The notes below the pieces were generated by a model, which had not been told where the DNA came from, ran no database searches, and saw nothing but the letters and a program-made list of their open reading frames with translations. Source: Amyloporia xantha (taxonomy: Eukaryota > Basidiomycota > Agaricomycetes > Polyporales > Adustoporiaceae). From it: DNA of 64,000 nt. Below, in pieces: positions 11,308-22,931 of this stretch (positions are counted from its first letter, which is position 1; every line of letters begins with the position of its first letter). The position numbers were made by a program, and so were the translations under genes. The DNA lies in assembly GCA_036971615.1 (NCBI GenBank), contig JAYKKR010000001.1:1054001-1118000 (forward strand), written 5' to 3'.

Positions 11308-13348
11308 TCAGTTGTGCTCTTCTTTGATGAGCGTCGTTGGGTCAGTGTCGACTAGGTTGTTGCGGCGTGGGAGCCAGGGTTTATGGTGTTCTGGGTTTTT
11401 CCATTCAAATCTCACCTTCTCAGTGTTTATCAGTTGTCTGTCAAATAATTCCATCAAGTACGCACCATGTTTCCTTCCCTCCGCAGAACGATTCCATCTT
11501 TGTCCACATGTTGTTCGTAATGAACGGAGACCAGCCAAGAAAAACAATATTGCACCCAGTGATCACGAAGCTTCCACCCACCAGCTCTGAGTCGCCTCAC
11601 GTCTTCCTCATGTAGCTGCCCCCACTGTTCCTCAGTAAGATTGAGTAGATCAATTTGATAACGGCAGTTTGCCACAGGACAGACCCAGATGAAGTTAGCT
11701 GAGGGTAACGTAGGTCTGCGGCCGAATTCGGGCGGAATGAGTGCTGTAATTTCGGGATTAGGTGGAGTGTTTGAGCGAGAAGGGAATGACGCCTCTGAAC
11801 TGGTCGGGGATGCAGGGGGGGTAGAGGGCGGAGAGAAGTCTGGGTCATACGAGCGGAGAGAACCTCTAGCAATTTGCTCGGTGATCATGTGCTCGTCATC
11901 TGAAGGTGTAGCCAGAGCTGATGTTGTGGTTCTTGATCCAGAAGCGTGATTTTGAGGCTGGCGTTTCGATGTTTTTGACTAGACATAGCCAGTTAGACAA
12001 GCAGATTGTCGTGAGTCGACACCCTCACCTTGGGCTTTGACTTCTTACGGGATTGCACTCTGCGATGCAGCTCGTCATTGTCGTCATTGCTGCTGCCTTC
12101 GCTTGAAGGATTGACAGGATCTCTGCCCCATACAATACCGCTCCTATGTGCGTCCCGCCTAGCACGCCTTGAGTCACGCACCCATTTCTCCCACACTTCC
12201 ACGTCGAGGAATTTCTTCTGTCTTTGCTGCTGATCCTGCAATATCCACTTCGCATGGACAGCGAGCAATGAAAGTACCTCCGATCTTGAGACATGTCGAA
12301 GAGTGCGCTCACGGCGTGCTTTGAGGCGCCCACCAGTGCGAGGCTCTATGTCAGAATCGGATGAAGCATAAACCAGCCTTCGAGTGCGGGCACTCGGGGA
12401 CCTGGCCATGTGTACACGGTAGGCGTCTGCAAACCATTGTGGGGTGCGTTCAACCAAGGGTATGTTACTTTCCCCAGTAGCAGAGATGGTCTGTCCATGG
12501 AGTTTGAGTAGATCTTGTAGTAAACGTAAGGTGCGGTATCGTGAGAGGTACTGGGACGAACGAACATGAAACACTGTAATAGAGCAACATAATGGGCTTA
12601 CCTTTCGACTGGGAGCGTACGTAGCTATGTCCATAGAGAGAACGTCATAATACCGATCTCTGGTATAAGTGAATGTTACCATATTACAAGCCATTATGCC
12701 TTGAGCTACAGCGCAACATACCTATCTTTACTTTGCAAACGTAGACCATCTGGTACAGCCTTTGCTATGTTGCACAAATCAGTATGTGCAACACTTTCAA
12801 CTCATACGAGGCAAACTTACTCGTCAGGAAACCAACAGACATGTGCTTTACACCCTGTATCATTATTTTAATCACTATACCACGAGCTTCAAATAACCTG
12901 CGAAGGCTAGGCGAAGTAGCTGTAATCCTTCGACCATCTTTGATGGCTAATGCAACATCACGTTTTCGAATGTCCTTCTCAACGCGTTTTTGAGCAGCAG
13001 GAGTAAGCCATGACAGATGCTTGAGATCCAGAACTCCTCGGAAGCGTACACCACCATGGGCATTTATGCGCTCTCTATCGTACTCTGGTTGGTCAATTTC
13101 ACACTGTGTGAGTCTAGTTTTTGAAACAAATAATGAAAAGAATAGGTATCAGGCCACTCAAAGGCACGCCTGATGCATTGCAAGAAGAGGATATTGACTG
13201 ACCCTATAGGCTTCCCTCCGCATTCAAGCATCACATCGCGAAGGCCGAGGACCTTTGACGGCACGCTCTTGCATGCATCTGTCAAGAATTTGTAGTCTAA
13301 GTAAGGGCCAAAGGGTTGAGAGGCTAAATCACGAAGATATCCCGCCAT
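11308..13348 (-). CDS. Unidentified protein with a C2H2-like zinc-finger C-terminus
   Basis: I do not recognise this gene. A consistent chain is 13348-13203, 13113-12821, 12764-12722, 12659-12602, 12550-12029, 11978-11556 and 11478-11308, giving 551 residues. Splice sites are mostly good, but the last acceptor (GGAG) is weak. The N-terminal half has mixed charged and hydrophobic segments; the middle (KWILQDQQQRQKKFLDVEVW) is basic and helical; then comes a Ser/Pro-rich linker; the C-terminus has WVCPVANC followed about 40 residues later by HWGRKH. The last intron brings the second His into register, so a Cys2-His2-type zinc site is plausible. The start is uncertain: upstream ATGs at 13495 and 13571 are open, but they would leave only 8 bp or overlap the divergent NIPA gene. 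A nuclear role is possible but only a guess. Confidence 0.55.
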
Positions 13349-13503
13349 TTCTGGCTGGCAGTCGCGTTCACCGCGGATGAAGAGCTTGAGTGATATCGTA
13401 GACGCCCATATAGTGGAAATCACGTGCGTATAATGGCCACACAAGGAAATGTCGGGCGCTGAGGTGAGCGCGTCGCGCCTGTTCCGCATGTTCATGAGTT
13501 TCT
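13349..13503. promoter_or_regulatory. Short bidirectional promoter, unidentified gene/NIPA
   Basis: If the minus-strand gene starts at 13348, the two divergent start codons are 155 bp apart and must share their upstream sequence. No clear TATA box is visible. The exact left border depends on the start chosen for the minus gene. Confidence 0.4.
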
Positions 13504-15706
13504 ATGGCTGACGGCGACCCCCAAATTTCCATTCCAGTTGGCATCACCGTCGGCCTGCTAGCATCTTTCATTCAGTCTCTTGGGCTTACCATTCAACGCA
13601 AGAGCCATGTCATAAACCAGTCCTTACCGGAGTCTGAGAGAAGGGTGGAACATCGTCGGCCGTAAGTACACGCTTTCTCATTTCCGTAACACGTTCGACG
13701 ATTCACGCTCGGACAGGCTATGGCTGTTAGGATTTGGTATGCCGTATCTTGAAAGAACATAGATACTGATTGTTGACATTTATCGACTTGCAGGAATCTT
13801 CATCTCGTCGAACCTGTTTGGATCCGTCTTTCAGATCGCCTCACTACCCGTGGTCATCCTCGCTCCGCTCGGAGCAATATCACTCCTCTGGAACGCCGTA
13901 TTCGCCCGTATACTGCTTGGCGATGTCTTCTCAGTGTGGATGCTGCTTGGTACCCTACTCATCGCAGGAGGAGCCGTCCTCATCGCCGTCTTCGGCATCG
14001 TCCCGGAGCCTACTCACTCCCTCGAAGACCTGCTCCTACTGTTCAATCGCCCACTCTTCATTGTTTATTTCTCACTGTTAGGCATAGCGACAGTCGTATG
14101 CCTTGCCATTGTACGTGATTTCTCTACGTATCTCTCTTCGGTCATGCTGAAGTTATATCGCCAGACCCACATAGTTGAATACTCCTATACCCGCCGAGTA
14201 GCATTACCAGATGTCTCTCCTCCTCTTTCCCCTCTAATTGCACCAGCATCACAACCTTCAATGCTGACAAATACCACAACTGCGTCGCATGCCGTCGACC
14301 CCAGCGAACGGACTCCCCTTCTTGACCGCAAACTGCATCCGCACCCCCACGGCCGTTCGAAGTCCTCCTCGCCATGCGGAACAACCTCCAACCAGTCTAT
14401 TCTTTCCAATGCCATCTCATTCACGACGCAGTCTACTCGTACGCCTCTATTACTTGCAGCGTCATATGCATCGTTCTCAGGTATCATATCGGGCATGTGC
14501 CTGTTATTCGCGAAGAGCGGCGTAGAGCTTCTCATGCTCTCAATTGCGGGAGACAACCAATTTTGGCGATGGCAGGCATGGATGCTCCTACTTACTTTGG
14601 GTGTGTGTGCTCTACTGCAGCTATGGTATATGCACAAGAGTCTGGTCTTGGCAGATCCCACTGTTGTTTGTCCGCGTAAGTAACTTATTTCCTATCTCGT
14701 TATGCATGCTCGTGAACGACACAGTGTTAACGTTTTCTTTTATTTTTCAGTGGCATTCTGCTTCTATAATTTATCCTCCATCTTTAACAGTCTTGTATAC
14801 TTTGACCAATTCTCTCTCCTATCCGCCACACAGCTCGTCCTTGTTCTCGTTGGCATATCCATACTCCTTGCGGGCGTATGGATTGTCAGCTTCCCACCGA
14901 CAGGCGGCTACAGCATCGACATCGGCGCGTGGACGCATGACGAACACGATGCGCATTCAATTGCGAGTGTGGACGCATACGATTCTGCTGTGGAGAGTGA
15001 TGAGGACGACGAGGGAGCACAGGACGATGAACCTCTTCCCATGCAGGCGCACCGCCGCGCACGCACTTTACCTGTGTCTTCCCGACCGCACAGCGACGAC
15101 ATTGGCATGGGTCCCGTCTCGCCTGACCAGCCGTACTTCATCAATCAGCCTCCAGCGCCTGTTGATCCTCCACGGCTTGTTTCCCCTGTCTCCCCTACAT
15201 TCCCTCCTTCCCGTCGGCCACGCACAGAGTCAGCACTGCTGGCTGGGTCGGGGTCGGTGCGCCGCTCACACTCGGCCATCACGAATGACAGCACCAACAC
15301 GCCTTCGAGCACGCGCCGACGACGGACGACGCTCGCCGCGGCGCCGGTCAGTCCCCCGCAGTACCCGGGGCCGCTCGCGCCTAGTGCGTCGGCGCTGAGC
15401 GGGTTCTCGATCGGGCTGTCGCCTGTGAGTCCCGGCTTTGCGCTCGTCCCGACGGAGAGGAGGAGGCGGGGCCAGGGCTCGTCTGTGTTGGTGGGGAGGA
15501 GGGAAAGTGTGGTAGAGGAGAGTCCGCGCAGTGGTATGCGGAGGGTGGTGAGTGAGGGGGATGGACCGGGGTATGTGCAGGGCGAGCGGGCGCTGCCAAG
15601 CGGGGAGGCGACGGAGGCGTTACTGCCTGGTCCAGTGAAGAATCGGCGTGCGAAGGGGCGGTGGAAGTGGTTGCGGCATGTATTGTCGGCCACGAGCAGG
15701 TCATAG
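13504..15706 (+). CDS. NIPA/DUF803-family magnesium transporter-like membrane protein
   Basis: Exons 13504-13661, 13717-13736 (20 nt), 13794-14110, 14165-14675 and 14751-15706 give 653 residues. The N-terminal part matches the NIPA family (drug/metabolite transporter superfamily): first membrane segment IPVGITVGLLASFIQSLGL, then a KSH element, LWLLGFGIFISSNLFGS and LPVVILAPLGAISLLWN with further helices. Family members carry Mg2+ across plasma or endosomal membranes. This protein is longer than usual: a polar insert of about 85 residues (from about 166) splits the helices, and after the last helix (WIVSFPP) there is a Ser/Pro/Arg-rich cytosolic tail of about 270 residues. The 54-nt intron at 14111-14164 is open in frame, so retention would add 18 residues. 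Substrate is inferred from the family. Confidence 0.88.
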
Positions 15707-17627
15707 GGGTGCTTATGGTCCCCCGGTATGCATTAATGGCTTCGTCGCATCGGAATTGATCTAGGCATGTCATTTGTGACGGACACCTGACATTGTTATC
15801 TTATCGTGCGGATGGAAGGGTACAGGACCATCGTAGTTTCGAGGTACAGAGCACATCTGGCATGTTCGTATAACCATCAACATCTAAATACAGATACGTT
15901 CGTCGCAAGTTGTAGAGGTGGATCTAGAGTATTTATTGTAACGTATGTACAAAGGAAAGGCTTCTAGTAAGGCCTCTGGAACTATGGGGACAGCCGCAGG
16001 ACGTCGCTGAAGTCATGAGGACCCTGGAATTTCTGGCAGACTTTGTCAGAGGACACATGCGCTCGGTGAATTGAGAAATGGGGAAGTCGGGATTGCATTC
16101 AGAGACTACGCTATACGGAGACAAGCTAGTGGAGTGATGTCTGCGATCTGATGAAGATGAATCGAAACCGTTTGCCTTTACGTATGAATAGAACCAGAAG
16201 GCAAGCAAGCTTCATAGTTACCACTAGACGAGTTCGCAGGTCTGCACAACCTAATTTCTATTATTGTAAAGGAAGAGAAGGATCATCGTCCATAGCACCC
16301 GTAAATGCAAGATAACTCAACTGGAATTACACGTTGTAATAGGTCTGGAAAATTCATTTCGGGACCTGTCAACGGGATATTGAGGTACCGAGCGAGCAAC
16401 ACTCTTGGAACTCGGAAGCGCACAATAGACAGGGAGTGGAACAATCAGCAGAATGAACGCCGTTGACAGCGACCAGGAACCGATATACTTGTACAGGGCC
16501 CCCGTACTCGGACTGATCTAGTCAGGTACGGGAGCATGCGTCTCGAGTACTGATAGCAGCACTCGAGTGATATCAAGGGACTCGGAGAACGGGGACGAAG
16601 ACTTCCGCGGGAGAGCCTCGAATGCTCTCTGTGTGCTCTCGACGAGAGGTATTATGCCGATAGCTACCCCGAGGTACCCGGGCACATTTCAACGGGGTCC
16701 TTGGCGCAGCGAGTCGTCACACTGTGAGAGGTGCGTTGCAGGGGAAGCGATATGCAAACGGAGACGAGGGACGGCGAAGTTGGCAACGCCGCAAGCACTC
16801 TTCATGTCCGTTGGCCTTCGTGGGTGATGATCCTAGCAACATATCGGATGCGTGGATACAGGAATGGAGTTGCACAAAGCTAGCTCAGAGGAAGGCTGAT
16901 GGTTGAGGTGAGCAACGATAGCGTGCTCATGGTGAACGACAAGATGAGGTAGTCGAACAGCTACTCGTGCGAGGACGGTCAATTGCTGGCGTCCAAGGTT
17001 GTGGCCAAGAGCATGGAGGGATTTGCTTGGGATCTGGCCGGGATCTCAGCGCTCACGTGGTGATGCCAGGTGAAGCTTAAAAAGGAAGGAAACATTTTGT
17101 GGCCGGTGCCGAAGGAACGGAACGATCGACCTGTCAACTAACCGGAGGCTTCTCGCGCCTTGCCACGTGACCGCGATGCGCTTGCATTTCAATTTGGGCG
17201 ATAAGTTTGTACAACAACCTGCCCGTGAATACGAGTACCCAATGCGATAAGACGTACGGTCTGCAGGTGCCCTGAGTCGAGAGGAATGGAGTTCGTGATG
17301 GAAGGGAAGAGTCAAGATATGGAGATGAAGGAGCCCGTGAGAGATTGCGTAACGTTGGATCTCGATGGAAATGAGCGGAGGTGTGCAAGGGAGAACATTC
17401 TCACCGCTAACTAGAGGGCGCGAAAACTGTTGGTTATGCGAGTAAATAATCTGTTTCAGCGTCACCAATCATGTCCAGGCTTCGCCTAGCCTCTGTCCTC
17501 TGACTTTCTTCCTCCTCTCGTCCTTCACGGCACTCAAGTGTCCGCCCACTCTCCTTAACTCTCCCTGCGCTCCCTCCTTCCTCTTTTCTCGTCCAAGTGC
17601 CTGCCATCTCACCAGGCCTCTCCAACC
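15707..17627. other. Intergenic, no gene recognised
   Basis: A stretch of 1.9 kb between the NIPA gene and the DENN gene. Open frames (such as 16567-16827, +) are short, have no domain resemblance and cannot be linked by splice sites. The last 170 bp (about 17460-17627) is CT-rich and probably the promoter and leader of the DENN gene. No tRNA-like or repeat structure was seen. Confidence 0.5.
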
Positions 17628-20600
17628 ATGCACCCACGCTCTCGTGCCAATCCCTCTCCCCAGCCGCTGGCTGTCTCCGCGACACCCCTGATCGGCGAGA
17701 AAATATTGCAGTCTCGCTGGTCAGATGAGGACGGTAACCACGGCCAGCGCTCCAGTCTGCTGTCCTCCTCTCTCGCTCGGAAACCCAACCAAAAGTCCAA
17801 CCTCAGCCTCAGGTCGGCTGCCAGCACGTTCAGCAGGACAGACCAGACCGCGTCGCGTTCCGCCGCCGTTCGCACGCCCCGCCCTATCCCAGCGCCTGAC
17901 CCGATCATTACCATTTCGGCCGCGTCAAATTCAAACAACAACAACACCCTTGACAGCAGCCATCTTTTCTCCCCTGCCAGTCCCACCCATCGCGCCGGCG
18001 CGTCTACCACAGGCGAGAGCTCTGCCAGCTTCCTCGATGACAACGAGGACAACGACTACGTGAACGTCGAGCACCCTGGTCCAGAGTCCACCGCTGTCAT
18101 CACTCGTCCAGACAAGGCAGCCCGCGTTCTTGGTATTAGGCACCGCAAGGAGATGGAGCCCATTCCCGCCTCCAACCGAACTTCTCTCGCTTCTGCGCGC
18201 TCGGCCCCGCCGTCGACTACGGTGACGGCGCCTCCGCCTGCGCCAGGGCCGACTCTGCCCTTGGCTTCTCTCTATGTCGTCTCTGGCCTCCCGAAAAGTC
18301 CGCATACATGGACCCTCGCAGATCCTGATTCTGTGATGGGTCTCCATCATTCAGAAGGTGCCGTGGGCAGATGGTGGAGGCCAGAGGTGTTAGGCAGCAC
18401 CGTGAGCCCTGGAGCTGGTGGTGGCAAGCGTAAAAAGAAGGGTAAGGCGGAAGAGAGCACCACCATATTCAGCAGTTCTGGCCATCTCAACAAGCAGGAG
18501 GTGGGCAAGATGCTCTCGAAAGGTCTCAAGGTATACGGATTTCATCTTCTCAACACCGAAAGTGCTCAAACTGACATGTTATGACGCGCAGCTTTCTTTC
18601 CCTCGTGAAGTCGAGATTATCGCGTCGACGCTTCAACCTGCGTCTACCGTCCACACCTTTACTTTCACGCTTCCAGCGCCAGCTACACCTCTGGCGCCGT
18701 CTCCATCAACCGACGTTCTTCGTGCCTCTGTTCTCACCTCCAACACCGAGCGCTCGTCTGTCATGTCATTCCCCTACCCCTACAGCGACGACCCCTACGC
18801 GCGGGCACGTCCGTCCTCAGCCTTTCTCGGCCCGCCTATTCTCTCCCCGCACGCCCACGCCAGCGCAGGCCGCGGTTCCGAGCTTGGGGCGGGCGCCAAG
18901 TCAGGCGCCAACGCGCAGATCACCTACCACGGCGTGTGCCTGACGGTCTGGTCGCACGCGGACGCAGAGCGCACCGCGGCGATCCGACGTACGCTCGAGG
19001 CAGGACGTCCGCGGAAGGAGAGCGCCCAGAGCAGTCTTGTCACGGCGCGCATGAAGGGGCGGCACCATGCGAGTGCGGGCGATGGGGCGGACCCGTCGAC
19101 GCAGGCGCGCCGCCGTGCGCGGATGAGCGCGAGGGTTCCGTGGGGTGGCGGAACGGATGGCGAGACGGACGGTGACGCGGAGACGGACGGCGAGGGCGGG
19201 GCGGTCAGCGAAAGCGACTTTGACGTCGCGAGCACGATCGGGCATGGCCCCGGCGAGAGCACGCTGTTCCTCCCTGGAGACACGGTGTTCTGGCTGCCGT
19301 ATGCGCTGAGTGAGCATTTTTATTTTTATTTTGTCGTGTATTTGAGTGGGCTTGTTCTGATCGGCGTACATCATCATCATCAGCTCTGGTATCGCGATAC
19401 CCTATCTACGATCTGATGCGGGACTACCTCACGCTTTCGTGGGCACGGTTCTCGAAGGACGTGCAGTCGCACACGTTGCAAATCAGCAAGATCCTATCGC
19501 ATCCTGCTCCGCGGCCGGGAGAGCTGGTCCGGCTCGATGCGTCCTCGGCGTCATCGTTGCACTCCAGTGCTGGCGTGGAGACGAGCCTGGAGGTAGTCGC
19601 GCGATTCCCTGGCGGACTGGACTTTGGTCGCGGTCTTGTCGACGTGAACTTCACGATGTGGCCGCTGTTCAAGTGCTTGAATATCGACAATATCTTGACT
19701 ATATGCGAGGTTTGTCTTTGATTTCTTTCTGTCGTTTACCGTGGTTGACCTCGTGGACGTGTTTAGATTGCCCTGGCACCGACTGGGAGGATTCTGTTCT
19801 TCTCGCGACACCCTGCGATTCTTGGAATCGCCGTTCACACCGTCAAGTATCTGGTGGAGTTGCGCGGCTGGAGTGGGGTCGCGCTGGCGACTGTGCATTC
19901 GCGTGATGCCAAGATTTACATTGATGATCCTGGCCCTTGGATTATGGGTCTCGCTACCGAGGCACGCTATTGCATTCGCCCGCCTCCTGAGGTGTGCGTG
20001 GTTGACTTGTAAGTGCCAAGTTATTGTGGTTATATACGTTGTGAATAGCTGTTCAACTACTAATTTCGCAGGGACATCAACTACCTCAACTGCCCTGCAC
20101 CTCCTCCAGGCATGGTCTCGGCCAAACAGCAACGCGATAAGTATCGGCAGAAGTTGCTTGCTGCGTTTGAACCTCACTATCATCCCGACCACTGTGTGCC
20201 CAGGTCAGTAGCAGCGCATATGCACTCTTTCAGACGCGTTGACACTTCTTCACAGCGAATTCAAGGAGGCCTTCCCCGCTGGAAGGTTCAGGCCTGTTTG
20301 CAAAATTCAGGCAAAGAGGGGTGCTGCGTCCACGGCTGTTGCGGACATGGTGAAGCCGCCAGAGTGGTGGCACTCCACTCGTATCATTCAGGCCTTCGAC
20401 AGCGTCTTGGCAGACAAGGTATTTAATTCGCTACAGTTGCTAATGGGTTGACCATTGATATTTGCATCGCATTAGATGAAGAAGCCTTCCCTGCTCAAAC
20501 GCATCAGTTCATTTGGATCGGTACGGCCGCTTCCACGGCTTACCGTCGCTGAGCAGCACATCCAGCTGTCGATCCGTAAACGTGCTACCGCCTTCGTTGA

Positions 20601-22171
20601 TGCTCGAGATGATTTGGAGACCAAGATTGGCCGCCTTTCGCGTCGACTCAACTTCTTGATGACTGAATCGGATCTCTGGCGGGACAAGTTTGTCACGTTT
20701 GAGCAGTACGCCGAGAAGCTCAGCGTTGAGGCTAGCGAGCTGCGCTCCAAGATCAACAAGGAGCAGAAGGAAACCAAGAGGCTGTCGAGCATGATCACCA
20801 TGACCGCAGCCGAGAAGAGTAAGCTCCAGAACCGTATGTTGTTTCTGCCGTTTGTCTAGACCTGTAAGACTGATGAGAGGTGCTTTTCACCTCAAACAGA
20901 GTTGAAGGAGACAGAGGATGCACATAAGGGTGCACTTGCAGAGCTTCACTCGATGCGTGAAACGATGGAGAAGATGGAAGAGGAGCGCGCGGAGATGATC
21001 GCTGAGGTGGAGGCGCAGATCGAGCGTGCCCTGGCGTCAATGGCTGTCGATATGGAGGACTCGGACTATGGCGGCTCCCGTCCTAGCAGCCGGTTGTCCT
21101 CGAGGTCCGCACCGAGCACCTATCGCCGGCCGAGCGAGCGCTCGAAGGGACTACGCTCATTCAGCACGGACTCAACGTTGGCAGAGTCACACGACGGTGA
21201 CGAGCACGACGGCTTGGCACGTCGCAATCTGGCCACTGGAACCGTGCCTGAAGTCGACGAGGAAGAGGAAGAGCTTCATCAAAAGAAGAAGCGCTTCTCA
21301 GCCACCTATGCTGATATGCCTCAGGACGGAATGTCGGCCATGGACGAGGGGATCAGTCAGAAGAGTGATAAGATCACCCAGAAGGTGTTGCAGATCCAGC
21401 GCAAAGTGAGTCTATGTTCTGCGTTCATCTTACCGTGACTAACGGACGAAAATTCAGCTTGAATCTGCGTTAGCTGCGGATGCGCAGCGGCGTTCCGTGG
21501 AGAGCCAGCTTAGCGAGAGCGATTTGTCTGAGTCTAGGGCACTACGCTCTCGCCTAGCCAAGGGTGGCAGGCCCTCTGGCCGACACGCGAGAGGTATAAG
21601 CAAGAGAAGTTTCACGGCGTCGCCGCCTATTACAGGCAGCGGTACACCCCCTCGTGATACTGTCATAGCCTCAGAAGTATCACCCGTATCACCTGTGTCT
21701 CCTTCGCAGGATGACAAGAAGGTAGACCTCACAGAAGTCGACGTTGGAGCACCGCTGATCGAGGCGAAACAAACGCTCGATCTCCCCGGTCTGCGCAAGA
21801 TGTCCTCGACGGCGTCAATAAGTGCGACCAGGCCCGTGTCGCCTAGCATGGTGACACCTACGACCCCGTCACTCTCACTCGGTGCTAGCGTCACCACTGA
21901 CGACGAGGAAGGCGATTTCCAGAGTGCCTACTCGACTAGCCCGCGGGGTAGCTACGGTAGCTTCGACAATGTCTCTGTCGAAACGCACCATACCGGTGAT
22001 AGCCAACTTGGGACTCCCACTGGCATTCGGAAGAGCCATTACGATAGTCTTCACCCGGGCCGAGAGCGGGTGTCTAGCACCAGCACTGCGACCGACTCCA
22101 AGGTCCGCCGCAATACCAATGCGAGCGAAGACACCGTCCTCACTGCCCGCCCGACTGTCCTTGGCGCCTGA
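17628..22171 (+). CDS. DENN-domain protein (candidate Rab guanine-nucleotide exchange factor)
   Basis: Nine exons fit: 17628-18530, 18592-19309, 19384-19709, 19767-20008, 20072-20203, 20256-20418, 20476-20833, 20900-21405 and 21458-22171, giving 1353 residues. The N-terminal 200 residues are Ser/Pro-rich. A u-DENN-like part follows (YVVSGLPKSPHTWTLAD, then the split VCLTVWSHAD and LVSRYPIYDLMRD segments). The core cDENN is clear: ILFFSRHPAILGIAVHTVKYL, then GWSGVALATVH and YIDDPGPWIMGLAT (about 650-730). A dDENN-like helical region, a long coiled coil (about 850-990) and a disordered Ser/Thr-rich tail complete it. DENN modules load GTP on Rab GTPases in endosomal traffic. The Rab target cannot be read from the sequence. 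Two acidic/Arg-rich low-complexity inserts occur inside exon 2. Confidence 0.88.
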
Positions 22172-22931
22172 TTGCACTATACCTTCCCTGTATATTTATT
22201 CACTCAGTTTATGATTTATCTTGGTTCACCCCTTCGTTCTTAATTCGTGACGGCAGTTTTCCCCTATGCGCCACCCCCCGCGTTCATTAGAAGCGATACT
22301 TATTGATCCTTGTTATACGCACCTTTATCTCGCGATTTAGTACCTCATGTGCCCGTAGTATGAATTGTTCGTCTGTTTTGTGCAAGTCTCTGGTTCACTG
22401 GTTGGGCCTTGCAGGGCCAGGCAGAACTAATCACAAATGTCGACAATTCAGCCTTGGGAGAAATGCACGCGTACGGTAACAAAAAGCCATCACAAGCTCC
22501 TGTGCAACGCTACTCGCCGGGTTCGGCACGATGCATTGAAAGCGATTTACCCAGACATCCAGCTGAATTGGCCGGTCACAGCCTGACAGGTAACACCTGT
22601 TGTCAATGAGAATCTAAATTATGAATTCTCGTCCAGTTTGTTTCGCATGACATAGAGTAGTCTCGGACCATTGCAAACTCCCCACAGCCACCTAAAAGGA
22701 AAACCCGTCCGTGAGGCTCACGAGCTCTTTCATTTCACCTCAGTCTAATGCCCTGCCACTAGCTAATGTCCGTATAACTCAGATAGTATTCGCAGAATAT
22801 GTATCGGCCGTGTCGTAGAGAGGTGACGCATTACACATCCTGAAACGCTTTGTATATAGGCCTAGGATTACGAGAAAAGAAATTCTACCGATACATTGTC
22901 AGCTTCTTGCAATAAGTACAACAAATTGGTA
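22172..22931. other. Intergenic between convergent DENN and VPS13 genes
   Basis: A stretch of 760 bp between two stop codons on opposite strands, so it holds both 3' UTRs and terminators. AT-rich runs follow each gene. The only open frames are short and carry no recognisable signal. Confidence 0.5.

Noticed and set aside
12574..12601. 28-nt intron (GTAAGC...TTACAG) in the unidentified gene
   Set aside because: Too short for fungal splicing and it breaks the frame; the acceptor at 12551 gives a 51-nt intron that keeps it.
16567..16827. Small + strand open frame in the 1.9-kb intergenic region
   Set aside because: No start context, family resemblance or splice partners.
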